Positions 15,611-23,018 of a stretch of 32,629 nt of DNA are shown one piece after another. The stretch covers positions 1 to 32,629 of the forward strand of contig CAJXMR010000036.1 of assembly GCA_913056305.1 (NCBI GenBank). The letters are read 5' to 3'. Within the stretch, counting starts at the first letter, position 1; each line of letters starts with the position of its first letter. Source of the DNA: an uncultured Ralstonia sp. Lineage in GTDB: Bacteria; Pseudomonadota; Gammaproteobacteria; Burkholderiales; Burkholderiaceae. The notes beneath the pieces are model-generated. The model did no database searches, was not told where the DNA came from, and was given only the letters and a program-made list of their open reading frames with translations. A program made the position numbers and the translations under genes.

Positions 15611-15677
15611 GGCTGCGCATCGTTGATTGCGCAAGGTGCTAACCTTGCCGGCTACTTCACTCCCCTACACGCATTGC

Positions 15678-16076
15678 ATGGACGCGCTCACTACCCTGGA
15701 CTTCACGGCACTCGAAACACTGGCGGCCCAGTCCGACGCCGTCCATGCGGCTTGCGCGTGTTGCTCGACGCCGCTGACCGGCTGGGCGAGCCTTCCCGTC
15801 TTCTTTCCGGAAGCGCAAGTGCGCCGCATCGGCACGCTGATCCTGGGCAACGTCGACGAGGCCACGGTCGCGGAGTTTCACCCCGAGGGTACCGACTACT
15901 GGGCCCCGCAAGCGCCCATTGCTCCTCGGTACTTCCCATTCAACCGCTGCGACGCTTGGGAATGCTCGGTATGCTCGCGTGTCTATCTGCGCTACACAGA
16001 GGGCGGCGGCTACTTCGTCGACCAGCGCATCCGTGCCCTGACGCACGCCGCGCTGGTGGATGCGCCACTGCCCTAG
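15678..16076 (+). CDS. Small cysteine-rich, probably zinc-binding protein
   Basis: The protein has 132 residues from the ATG at 15678; an in-frame TTG at 15627 would add 17. Two cysteine clusters are visible: CACC (26, 28, 29) and CDAWECSVC (91, 96, 99), spaced as in a split zinc ribbon. The C-terminal segment YLRYTEGGGYFVDQRIRAL is a strongly patterned, probably conserved motif seen in uncharacterised beta-proteobacterial proteins. No signal peptide or membrane span is present and no strong ribosome site is seen. It follows the hydrolase gene by 67 bp and is convergent with the RraA/aminotransferase operon. Function not recognised. Confidence 0.75.
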   Translation: MDALTTLDFTALETLAAQSDAVHAACACCSTPLTGWASLPVFFPEAQVRRIGTLILGNVDEATVAEFHPEGTDYWAPQAPIAPRYFPFNRCDAWECSVCSRVYLRYTEGGGYFVDQRIRALTHAALVDAPLP

Positions 16077-16090
16077 TCGGATGTTGCGGC

Positions 16091-16741
16091 CTAGACCAGG
16101 CCGTAGCGGTTCAACGTATCCTGCAGGCCAAGCAACTCGACCATGGTGGCACCCTGCTTCAAGCGCTCGCGCATTGTGGCCTCCTTGCGCTCTCGCTCCT
16201 CGCTGGCACGAATGACTTCGGCCACCTCGTTGCGCGCCACCACAACGAGGCCATCCCGATCACCGACGACGATGTCGCCCGGGTGGATATCCACCCCGCC
16301 GATCATCACCGGTACGTTGACCCTGCCCGGCTGATTCTTGTTGGTGCCCTTGATGCACAGGCCACGGCAGAAGACGGGAAAACCCAGCTCGATGATGCTG
16401 TCGGCATCGCGCACGGCGCCGTTGATGACGAGGCCCGCAATGCCGATTTCCTGGGCAGCAAGCGTCAGAATGTCGCCCCAGGGGCCGGCGTCGACAAAAC
16501 CCTTGACATCGACCACCAGCACATCGCCGCGCCGCGCCTTGGTCAGCGCGTAGTGGATCATCAGGTTATCGCTCGGGCGCATGTCGACCGTTAACGCGGG
16601 GCCGATCAGGCGGCGCCTGGGGTCGAGCGCCGCCACACGCGGGTCAATGGCACCGCGCTGGCCCTGCGCTTCGTGGATGGTGGCGGTACCGAAGCGCTGC
16701 AGCGCGATAAGCCGGTCTTGCGAGATTTCGATGGCGGACAT
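16091..16741 (-). CDS. RraA-like protein / HMG-CHA aldolase type, paralogue 1
   Basis: The protein has 216 residues. RraA-fold proteins are either RNase E inhibitors or class II metal-dependent aldolases that cleave 4-hydroxy-4-methyl-2-oxoglutarate (HMG) or 4-carboxy-4-hydroxy-2-oxoadipate (CHA), releasing pyruvate. IAGLVINGAVRDADSIIELG carries Arg111-Asp112, the catalytic Arg and metal-binding Asp of the aldolases; E. coli RraA lacks the Asp. WGD at 88-90 and the late GDIVVGDRDGLVVV are also typical. The ATG at 16741 has a weak ACGGAAC site; the frame extends to 16957 but that part overlaps the aminotransferase gene. It is the last gene of the four-gene operon, 31 bp after the aminotransferase. 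Aldolase activity is favoured, not proven. Confidence 0.92.
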   Translation of the reverse strand: MSAIEISQDRLIALQRFGTATIHEAQGQRGAIDPRVAALDPRRRLIGPALTVDMRPSDNLMIHYALTKARRGDVLVVDVKGFVDAGPWGDILTLAAQEIGIAGLVINGAVRDADSIIELGFPVFCRGLCIKGTNKNQPGRVNVPVMIGGVDIHPGDIVVGDRDGLVVVARNEVAEVIRASEERERKEATMRERLKQGATMVELLGLQDTLNRYGLV

Positions 16742-16772
16742 GGTGGTGTTCCGTTGAAATTGGCGCAGGGCG

Positions 16773-17984
16773 TCAGGACAATGAACGGGCGAAGGCCCAG
16801 ATCGCCTCACACGCTGTGCGTAGGGATGCGTCGTCCAAGGCATAGGCAATGCGTAGGTACGGCCCCAAGCCGAACGCACTGCCCTGCACGACGCCAATCC
16901 CTTTCTCGTCCAGCAACGCGGCGGCGACATCCTCGTCAGTGCGCAGCAGCGTGCCACCCGCGCTCGTCTGGCCGATCAAGCCTTCACAGGAAGCGAAGGC
17001 ATAGAAGGCTCCGGCAGGCTTCTCGCAGCGCATGCCAGGCACGGCATTGAGCATCTCGACCATCAGGTCGCGGCGGCGCTGGAAGGCTGCCTTGGATATC
17101 GCAATGAAGTCCTTCGGGCCACGCAACGCGGCGATGGCAGCGTGCTGGGAGATGCTGCACGCACCAGACGTCTGCTGCCCCTGCAGTTTCTCCATCGCAT
17201 CCAACAGCCAGCGCGGCCCCGTGCCAAAGCCGATACGCCAGCCGGTCATCGCGTAGGCCTTGGAAACGCCGTTCATGGTCAGCACGCGCGCCTGCAACTG
17301 CGGCTCGACCTGCGCCAACGTTTGGAACGCGGCGCCATCGAAAATCAGATGCTCGTAGATGTCGTCGGAGAGCACCAGCACCTCAGGGTGTGCAAGCAGG
17401 ACTTCTGCCAGCGCCTTAAGCTCTTCGCGTGTGTACACCGCGCCAGTCGGGTTCGATGGCGAGTTGAGGATGAGCCAGCGCGTCTTGGGGGTGAGCGCCT
17501 GCTCCAACGCTTGTGGCGTCAGCTTGAAACCGGCCTCCGCATCGCACGGCACGGCGACCGAGCGCGCACCACACAACTGCACGATCTCCGGATAGCTCAC
17601 CCAATATGGCGCCGGGATGATCACCTCTTCGCCCTCGTTGAGCGTGGCCGCCAGCGCGTTGTAGATGACCTGCTTACCGCCGGAGCAGACGATGGTGTCC
17701 TGCCAGCCCACGTCCAGCCCGTTCTCTGCACGGAACTTCTCCGCCACAGCATCGCGCAAGGCGCGTACGCCCGCAACCTGGGTGTAGCGCGTCATGCCAC
17801 CGTTGATGGCGGCAATGCCGGCCTCGCGGATGTGCGCTGGCGTGTCGAAATCCGGCTCACCGGCCGACAGCGAGATGACGGTCGCCCCACTTGCGCGCCT
17901 AGCGGCAACGCGATCGATCACCTTGTACGTAGCGGACGGCAGCGCCGCAGCCAGATGGCGGTTAAGTTCGGTTTGGCGCGGCAT
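16773..17984 (-). CDS. Class I pyridoxal-phosphate aminotransferase (AspB-like)
   Basis: The gene encodes 403 residues from the ATG at 17984, which has AAGGGG at good spacing; a GTG at 17990 overlaps the preceding stop and is the alternative. Fold type I motifs are complete: SLSAGEPDFDTPAHIR, NSPSNPTGAVYTREE (174-188), VLSDDIYEHLIF with the cofactor Asp and Tyr, and MNGVSKAYAMTGWRIGF with Schiff-base Lys242 and Arg250. The late GPYLRIAYA has the carboxylate-binding Arg. Aspartate/glutamate-type aminotransferases of subgroup I-gamma look like this. It is embedded among three aldolase-like genes, which suggests that it makes a 2-oxo acid for them from an amino acid (inference). Confidence 0.95.
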   Translation of the reverse strand: MPRQTELNRHLAAALPSATYKVIDRVAARRASGATVISLSAGEPDFDTPAHIREAGIAAINGGMTRYTQVAGVRALRDAVAEKFRAENGLDVGWQDTIVCSGGKQVIYNALAATLNEGEEVIIPAPYWVSYPEIVQLCGARSVAVPCDAEAGFKLTPQALEQALTPKTRWLILNSPSNPTGAVYTREELKALAEVLLAHPEVLVLSDDIYEHLIFDGAAFQTLAQVEPQLQARVLTMNGVSKAYAMTGWRIGFGTGPRWLLDAMEKLQGQQTSGACSISQHAAIAALRGPKDFIAISKAAFQRRRDLMVEMLNAVPGMRCEKPAGAFYAFASCEGLIGQTSAGGTLLRTDEDVAAALLDEKGIGVVQGSAFGLGPYLRIAYALDDASLRTACEAIWAFARSLS

Positions 17985-17986
17985 GG

Positions 17987-18649
17987 TCACCCCTTGCGCT
18001 GCAGCAGGTGATACCCCAGCGCTTCACGCGCCACACGCAGCGTCTTTCCTTCAGCAATGTGGGCACGGATAGCGCCCTCAACGCGCTCGATTTGCGCGGC
18101 AACCTCCGCCACCTCGGCTGCGCGGGCACGCGGCACGGCAACCACGCCGTTGGCATCGGCAATGACAAGGTCGCGCGATAGCACACGCGCCGCACCGATG
18201 GACACGGTGCCATTCACGGCCTCCACCTGCACGCGATCCTTGCCGGTACGCATGAAGCGGCCGCGCGTGAAGAGTGGATAGCCATCCTTCAATGCGCGGG
18301 AGACATCGCGGCACACGCCATCAATCACGGTGCCGGCGATGCGGTGCAGGCCCGCGTACTGGGTCATGATGTCACCCCACACGGTGCAGTCCGTGCGCCC
18401 ATCGTTGTCGATTACCACGATGTCGCCATCGGCCACATCATCGATGAAATCGCCCACCGTGCCGGGCGGCGTACTGGCCGGCATGTACTTGACGGTGAAG
18501 GCCGGCCCGACGATGGGCGTGGCGTAGTTTTCGAGCGGCGCAATGCCTAGGCACTGGCCGGGCAGACCGAGCTTGTCCAGCGCATCCGACACGGCGGCCG
18601 TATCCAGCCCCCGGAACAAGGCCACGAGATCCTGATCTTCCTGTTTCAT
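17987..18649 (-). CDS. RraA-like protein / HMG-CHA aldolase type, paralogue 2
   Basis: The protein has 220 residues from the ATG at 18649, two bases after the stop of paralogue 3; a TTG at 18655 is the alternative. Key positions are kept: VWGDI (about 90-94) and IAGTVIDGVCRDVSRALKDG with Arg114-Asp115, the aldolase metal-site pair. SDALDKLGLPGQCLGIAPLE is the common N-terminal helix and turn. The region TVKYMPASTPPGTVGDFIDD differs from paralogues 1 and 3, so substrate choice or partner contacts may differ. RraA-fold aldolases work as trimers or hexamers, so mixed oligomers with the other paralogues are possible. Confidence 0.92.
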   Translation of the reverse strand: MKQEDQDLVALFRGLDTAAVSDALDKLGLPGQCLGIAPLENYATPIVGPAFTVKYMPASTPPGTVGDFIDDVADGDIVVIDNDGRTDCTVWGDIMTQYAGLHRIAGTVIDGVCRDVSRALKDGYPLFTRGRFMRTGKDRVQVEAVNGTVSIGAARVLSRDLVIADANGVVAVPRARAAEVAEVAAQIERVEGAIRAHIAEGKTLRVAREALGYHLLQRKG

Positions 18650-18651
18650 CT

Positions 18652-19326
18652 TCAACCCTGCTTGGCGATGGTTTCAAACTGCGTGTCGTGCATGACCTCC
18701 TCCACAGAGCGGCCGCTGCGCACGGCCTGCACCATGGCGTCCTGCCGGCGCTGGATGCGTCCGGCCAGGTCCAGCACTTCGTCGATGCGGGCAGCGGGCA
18801 CGAACACGGTCCCGCACTGGTCGGCGATCACATAGTCGTCTTCGTGGACAGTCACGCCGGCCACGGTGATCGGACAACCCGAATCCACCTGCACGACACG
18901 ATTGCGCGCGCTGACCATCGTCACGCCGCGCCCGTAGACCGGGTAGCCGATCGATGCGCTGCCATCGATGTCACGGCTCATGCCGTCAATGACCGTGCCG
19001 CGGATTTTCTTGACCTGCGCCGCATTGGCGAGGATGTCTCCCCAGCACGAAATGCCCTCCAGACCGCCTGCGATGACCAGCACCCGGTCTTCCGTTCTGA
19101 TGCTGACGACCACGGGGGTGATCAGGTGCACCGCAGGTGCTGTGAAGGTTTTGCGCCCAAGCTGGACCGTGCTGGCACGCCCGACAATCTTGGGGCAATC
19201 CCACAGGGGGCGCAGGCCGACGGTGGCACCGGGCAGACCGAGAAAATCCAGCGCATCCGAAATCGTGTTCGAGTCGAACTGTTCAAAGCGCGCCAGGGCG
19301 GGGGATAGCGGAGTCATGGCTGTCAT
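18652..19326 (-). CDS. RraA-like protein / HMG-CHA aldolase type, paralogue 3
   Basis: This is the first gene of the operon, with about 224 residues from the ATG at 19326; ATG 19317 and GTG 19347 are other options and no start has a strong ribosome site. SNTISDALDFLGLPGATVGL, CWGDILANAAQVKKIRGTVI and DGMSRDIDGSASIGYPVYG follow the family order, with Arg118-Asp119 intact. The segment before it (QLGRKTFTAPAVHLITPVVV) is unlike paralogues 1 and 2. The late HEDDYVIADQCGTVFVP matches the family D-x-x-G-V-x-x-(I/V)P region. It lies divergent from the LysR gene and is likely controlled by it. Confidence 0.92.
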   Translation of the reverse strand: MTAMTPLSPALARFEQFDSNTISDALDFLGLPGATVGLRPLWDCPKIVGRASTVQLGRKTFTAPAVHLITPVVVSIRTEDRVLVIAGGLEGISCWGDILANAAQVKKIRGTVIDGMSRDIDGSASIGYPVYGRGVTMVSARNRVVQVDSGCPITVAGVTVHEDDYVIADQCGTVFVPAARIDEVLDLAGRIQRRQDAMVQAVRSGRSVEEVMHDTQFETIAKQG

Positions 19327-19380
19327 CCGTGTTGTGATGCTTGCCACTTTCGATGTTCATCAGCTATATGTAAATTCCGA

Positions 19381-19394
19381 ATTCCGTACGGCAT
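19381..19394. promoter_or_regulatory. Candidate LysR-type operator in the divergent intergenic region
   Basis: ATTCCGTACGGCAT is a 14-bp near-perfect palindrome (one mismatched pair) around CCGTACGG. It lies in the 93 bp between the RraA-like operon and the LysR gene, 26 bp before the LysR start. LysR-type regulators typically bind interrupted palindromes in just such divergent regions. The match is by position and symmetry only. Confidence 0.42.
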
Positions 19395-19419
19395 CCATAC
19401 GCACAGACTATCGAAAATC

Positions 19420-20331
19420 ATGATCAACTTTCGGCTTATCCGGCACCTGTGGCTGTTCAACGCGGTAGCGGAAGAACGCAACTTCAGCCGTGCCGCCAAA
19501 CGACTCGGCATGTCGCAGCCTCCGCTGACCGACCAGATCAAGGTGCTGGAGCATGCGCTGAAGATCAAGCTCTTCGAGCGCTCGCGCCGTGGCGCGCAAT
19601 TGACACCGGCAGGCGCCGCCATCCTTCCGGCCGTGCAGAAGTTCGTGCAGCAACTCGAGCAATTGGAGTTCGCGGTCAAGGAAGCCGCATCAGGCCAGAA
19701 GGGCACCTTGACGGTTGGGGCGATCAGCACGGCGCTGCTCAACGAATTGCCGCTGCTGCTGGATCGTCTGCGCGCGGCACATCCGGACCTGACGGTGGCC
19801 GTCAAGGAGATCGACAGCGTCGACGCCGTGCCGATGCTCAACGCGGGTGACATTGACATCGCCTTCGCGCGGTTGGAGGGCGAACTCGGCCCGCACATCC
19901 GTACCCTGGCTCTGGCGGACGACCGGCTGGCGGTGGCGCTACCGAACAGTCATCGGCTAGCGTCCGCCACACGCATCAAGCTCTCCACGCTGGCGGAAGA
20001 AGATTTCGTGATGTTCGCCCGACACGTCAGTCCGGTGTACTTCGATGCGCTGACCTCGGTGTGCTTGGCGCACGGGTTCTCGCCGCGAGTGCTGCATGAA
20101 GTCCGCTCGGTGGCTTCGCAGGTGGCGTTTGTCGGGTGCGGCCAGGGCATCGCGCTGGTGCCTGCCACGATGAAGAGCTTTGCCCCAGACAACGTGGTGG
20201 TGCGCTCGCTCACCGAGCGCATTCGCGTGGTGACCACGGCAATGGCCTGGAACGCCGCCCGCGACAACCCTTTGATCGAACAGGTGCTCACCTGCCTGCC
20301 ACCGAAGCGGGTGAAGAACGCCGAAGGTTAA
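19420..20331 (+). CDS. LysR family transcriptional regulator
   Basis: The protein has 303 residues. The N-terminal HTH (about 5-65) has HLWLFNAVAEERNFSRAAKR and LGMSQPPLTDQIKVLEHAL, then KLFERSRRGAQLTPAGAAIL, the standard LysR pattern. The effector domain starts near residue 93 with LTVGAISTALLNELPLLLDR; DIDIAFARLEGEL and VGCGQGIALVPATMK are also typical. It is divergent from the RraA-like/aminotransferase operon, the classic arrangement for a LysR activator of a catabolic operon. Its inducer is probably the operon substrate or an intermediate. Confidence 0.95.
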   Translation: MINFRLIRHLWLFNAVAEERNFSRAAKRLGMSQPPLTDQIKVLEHALKIKLFERSRRGAQLTPAGAAILPAVQKFVQQLEQLEFAVKEAASGQKGTLTVGAISTALLNELPLLLDRLRAAHPDLTVAVKEIDSVDAVPMLNAGDIDIAFARLEGELGPHIRTLALADDRLAVALPNSHRLASATRIKLSTLAEEDFVMFARHVSPVYFDALTSVCLAHGFSPRVLHEVRSVASQVAFVGCGQGIALVPATMKSFAPDNVVVRSLTERIRVVTTAMAWNAARDNPLIEQVLTCLPPKRVKNAEG

Positions 20332-20436
20332 CCAACGCCCGCGTGATCAGGTCGATCTGACGCCGATGTTCTGCTCGACTTCGCCCTCCCCGTCCAAGTC
20401 GCCATATCGTCAGGTCAGCGTGCCGCGTATCGGCCG

Positions 20437-21060
20437 TCAGCCAGCCTCCCGTATGGCCTCGGCGATTTCGTCTTCGCTGCGGCCACCGTTGATCGCAATG
20501 CGGCCGCTAAAGACGAAGTGGGGAACCGACCGGACACCCGCTGCGGCGGACACTGCCGCCGCTTCCTCGACGCGCTTGTGCTGGGCAGGATCAACGGCGA
20601 TCGTAAGGGCCTCGTCCCGATCGAATCCGTGATCCACCGCGATGCCGGCGAGCACATCGGCGTCAGCAATGTTCTTGGCGTCCAGGAAATACGCCTCCGT
20701 GATCGCCACCGCGAGCCGATGCTGCGTACCGCGTTCGCGCGCGGCCAGAACCAACCCGTGGGCCGGCTGGGTCGGATACGCCCAGAGCTGCCGGCCAAGA
20801 TCGAGGTCCAGCCCTGAGGCACGGGCCTCGGCTTCGGGCCGCGCAAACGCCACCTTCGGATCGGTCACGCCATACCGCGCGCGCAGCAGGTCGGGCACGT
20901 AGAGCCCCGTCGCCGGCACATCCGGCAGCAGCAAGACCGGGTGATGCTGGATCTCTGCCACCAGGCCGGGGAAGCGCTCAGCCACCACCTTGTCGAGACG
21001 GCGTTGCCCGATGAGGCACCACGGGCAGGTGATTTCCGTATACAGGTCAATCTGGAGCAT
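20437..21060 (-). CDS. FrnE-like DsbA family oxidoreductase
   Basis: The protein has 207 residues with an AGGAG site nine bases before the ATG at 21060. The thioredoxin-fold active site is C12-P-W-C15 in YTEITCPWCLIGQRRLDK; the cis-Pro loop is AAGVRSVPHFVFSGR with Pro after Val. No signal peptide is present, so it acts in the cytoplasm, unlike DsbA itself. FrnE-type proteins are linked to thiol redox and oxidative stress, and in some polyketide clusters to biosynthesis. It is the last gene of the leftward SDR/FAD-oxidoreductase group under a divergent HxlR regulator. The 105 bp between its stop and the LysR gene shows nothing notable. Confidence 0.92.
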   Translation of the reverse strand: MLQIDLYTEITCPWCLIGQRRLDKVVAERFPGLVAEIQHHPVLLLPDVPATGLYVPDLLRARYGVTDPKVAFARPEAEARASGLDLDLGRQLWAYPTQPAHGLVLAARERGTQHRLAVAITEAYFLDAKNIADADVLAGIAVDHGFDRDEALTIAVDPAQHKRVEEAAAVSAAAGVRSVPHFVFSGRIAINGGRSEDEIAEAIREAG

Positions 21061-21110
21061 GACATCGCACTCCTGTGTTCAAGGGTTCGAAAGAAACGCG
21101 ACCGACTGCC

Positions 21111-22165
21111 TCAGCGATGGCCCAGCTTGCGGCGGGTTGCCGTCACGAAGAGGTCGCGCCCCTTGATGGTTGTGGTCAGGCGTGGGCCCACCAGCCAGCC
21201 CGCGTCACCGGAAGGACCCCAGCACCAGCCTGCGGGCCCAGCGGCGCAAATAGGACGGGTGCGACTGCGGGTGCGTATGCGCGCAGCCCGGCCAGATCGC
21301 GACCGGCCACGATTGCCTTGAGCGTCTTGCGCATCCAAGCAGCTTGACGGTACGCGTAGTAGATCGTCATCGGATCGCCCGTCTGCGCGGCGTCGCCCAC
21401 GACGAAAACGCTTCGATGCCCCTCCGCCCGCAAATGCGCGTCGACGACGGCCCGGCCCGATGCACTCAGCGATAGACCGGGAATGGGAGGCGGTGCGGGT
21501 CGGGCGCCGATGACTGGAAACAGAATCTCGCGTCCGGATGTATCCAATCGCGGGGAGTCAAAACCGTCGAGTCCAGACACCGTCTCCCCCAGCGCGAGTT
21601 CCACACCCATCGCCTCGAGTTGGCGGGCAAGCGATGCGCCCAGTTTCTTGGGGTAGGTCGGCAGAAGCGTGCCCCCTCTGCTGACCAGACGCACCCGCTT
21701 GTCAGGGTAGGCAGCAGCAATTTCACCCGCAAGCTCGATGCCGATCGGGCCCGCTCCAGCGATGGTCACCGTCTCGGCGCCGAGCGCGTCGCGGTGGGCG
21801 GATCGACTCGCGTCCAGAAATTCGGCCACCGAGCGCCCGGCGGCGGGCTTGAAGGGCTGCGCGTAGGTCGAACCGGTGGCCGCCACGATCACGTCGGCTT
21901 CTAGAAGCGTCCCATTCGAGAGACGCACCATGCCGTCCTGGATCTCGACGGCACGCTCCTGAATAAGGGTTCCGCGCGTGAGCAACCGGTCGTACGGCAT
22001 CGCCACACGATCCAGCCAAGAGGCATCCGCCAGCGCCCGAATAGCCGCGACGTTGTGCACGAACCGGTCTCGCGGTTCGATCAATCGCACGTCCGCAATG
22101 CCATCCAACTCCCGCGCCAGCGTCGTCCCCGCATAGCCGCCGCCAACAATCACGATCCGTTTCAT
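21111..22165 (-). pseudogene. FAD-dependent NAD(P)H oxidoreductase (AIF/NDH-2-like) with a C-terminal frameshift
   Basis: The main frame gives 329 residues (22165 to a stop at 21176) from an ATG with GGAAGGG upstream; an ATG at 22186 is the alternative. FAD binding is at VIVGGGYAGTTLAREL (5-20), NAD(P)H binding at TIAGAGPIGIELAGEI (134-149), and VFVVGDAAQTGDP closes the FAD site. The frame ends abruptly with VTRAGWWAHA. In another frame of the same strand the DNA then encodes LVGPRLTTTIKGRDLFVTAT and RRKLGHR with a stop at 21111, which looks like the normal end of this family. Adding one base in the C run 21217-21220 joins the frames. It is a real mutation or a sequencing error; the two nucleotide-binding domains are intact, so the product may still fold. 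Confidence 0.8.
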
Positions 22166-22182
22166 TGCGCGCCCTTCCGTCA

Positions 22183-22905
22183 TCACGCCGCACGCATCGG
22201 CGGCAGGACCGCCTCGACCCGGTCACGCTGGGTGACAAGGGTCCAGAGTTCCTGCGCAATGTCATCGGGGTTGATCACCGGGTACCGTGGATCGAGCGGC
22301 GCACCGTCGGCCGTCATCGCGCGATAGCCTGCAGAGCGCTCGATGACCGCGCCGATATTCAGCGTGCCGGCGTAGACGCCCTTGGCCTGCACCTCGGCAT
22401 TGAGCGTGAAGATGTAGTTGCGCGCGGCCGCCATCAACGGGCCGACGCCGCTCAAACCCGGCATCGGAACCAAGGCCGTGAGCCCACCAACGATGACGAT
22501 CGCGCCATCACCGCGCGCCAGCATGCCAGGCAGCGCCGCATGCGCCACCTCAACCGGCGCGAAGGTGAAGATGTTCGCCATCGCCTGGAGCTTTGCGGCA
22601 TCGAGCTCCACGGCAGGCACGAAGCCGACGTGCCCGACCGGCTGGTAGACGGCGACGTCGATCGCACCGAATCGCGCCTCGATGGAACGGACCAGCGCGG
22701 GAATGCTGTCGAGATTGGTGAGATCGGCCGGGAACGCGGCCACCTCGATGCCTGCGCGAGTCAGTTCAGCAACGCGCTCCTCAAGCGGTGCGGCACGGCG
22801 CGCGACCAATGCAACGCGATAGCCCTCGCGCCCGAACCGCGTCGCAAGGGAGGCACCGAGCCCGGTACCGGCGCCAAAGATGGCGATGGTCTTCTTGTTT
22901 GCCAT
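22183..22905 (-). CDS. SDR-family protein lacking the Tyr-x-x-x-Lys motif
   Basis: The gene encodes 240 residues from the ATG at 22905 with GAGG upstream. The Rossmann nucleotide-binding glycine motif is clear (IAIFGAGTGLGAS, residues 7-19), followed by VALVARR, PADLTNLDS and FGAIDVAVYQ. The catalytic zone is atypical: where SDR enzymes have Ser and Tyr-x-x-x-Lys, this one reads IVGGLTALVPMPGLSGVGP and LMAAARNYI, with no serine at the usual place and no Tyr-Lys pair. It may bind NAD(P) without classical dehydrogenase chemistry. It is the first gene of the leftward operon and its stop lies 18 bp before the FAD oxidoreductase start. An in-frame ATG at 22917 is less likely. Confidence 0.9.
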   Translation of the reverse strand: MANKKTIAIFGAGTGLGASLATRFGREGYRVALVARRAAPLEERVAELTRAGIEVAAFPADLTNLDSIPALVRSIEARFGAIDVAVYQPVGHVGFVPAVELDAAKLQAMANIFTFAPVEVAHAALPGMLARGDGAIVIVGGLTALVPMPGLSGVGPLMAAARNYIFTLNAEVQAKGVYAGTLNIGAVIERSAGYRAMTADGAPLDPRYPVINPDDIAQELWTLVTQRDRVEAVLPPMRAA

Positions 22906-22927
22906 AGCAAACCTCATGATGGGATAA

Positions 22928-22994
22928 AATAGGAACCAGCTTCCGTTTTGTTAGTGGATTACCAAAACGTACGAAGCAATGTATTGTTCCTATT
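22928..22994. promoter_or_regulatory. Nested inverted repeats between SDR and HxlR genes
   Basis: The 113-bp divergent gap holds two nested perfect inverted repeats. The outer arms are AATAGGAAC (22928-22936) and GTTCCTATT (22986-22994), 9 bp each. The inner arms are CGTTTTG (22944-22950) and CAAAACG (22963-22969), 7 bp each. The two centres lie within about 5 bp of each other. HxlR proteins are dimers that often sit as pairs over divergent promoters, so these are good candidates for autoregulatory sites. Confidence 0.6.
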
Positions 22995-23018
22995 CCCGGG
23001 CCACAAGAAGGCACATGA

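Noticed and set aside
16742..16957. An N-terminal extension of RraA-like paralogue 1
   Set aside because: It would lie mostly within the aminotransferase gene, and the family start is at MSAIEIS (16741).
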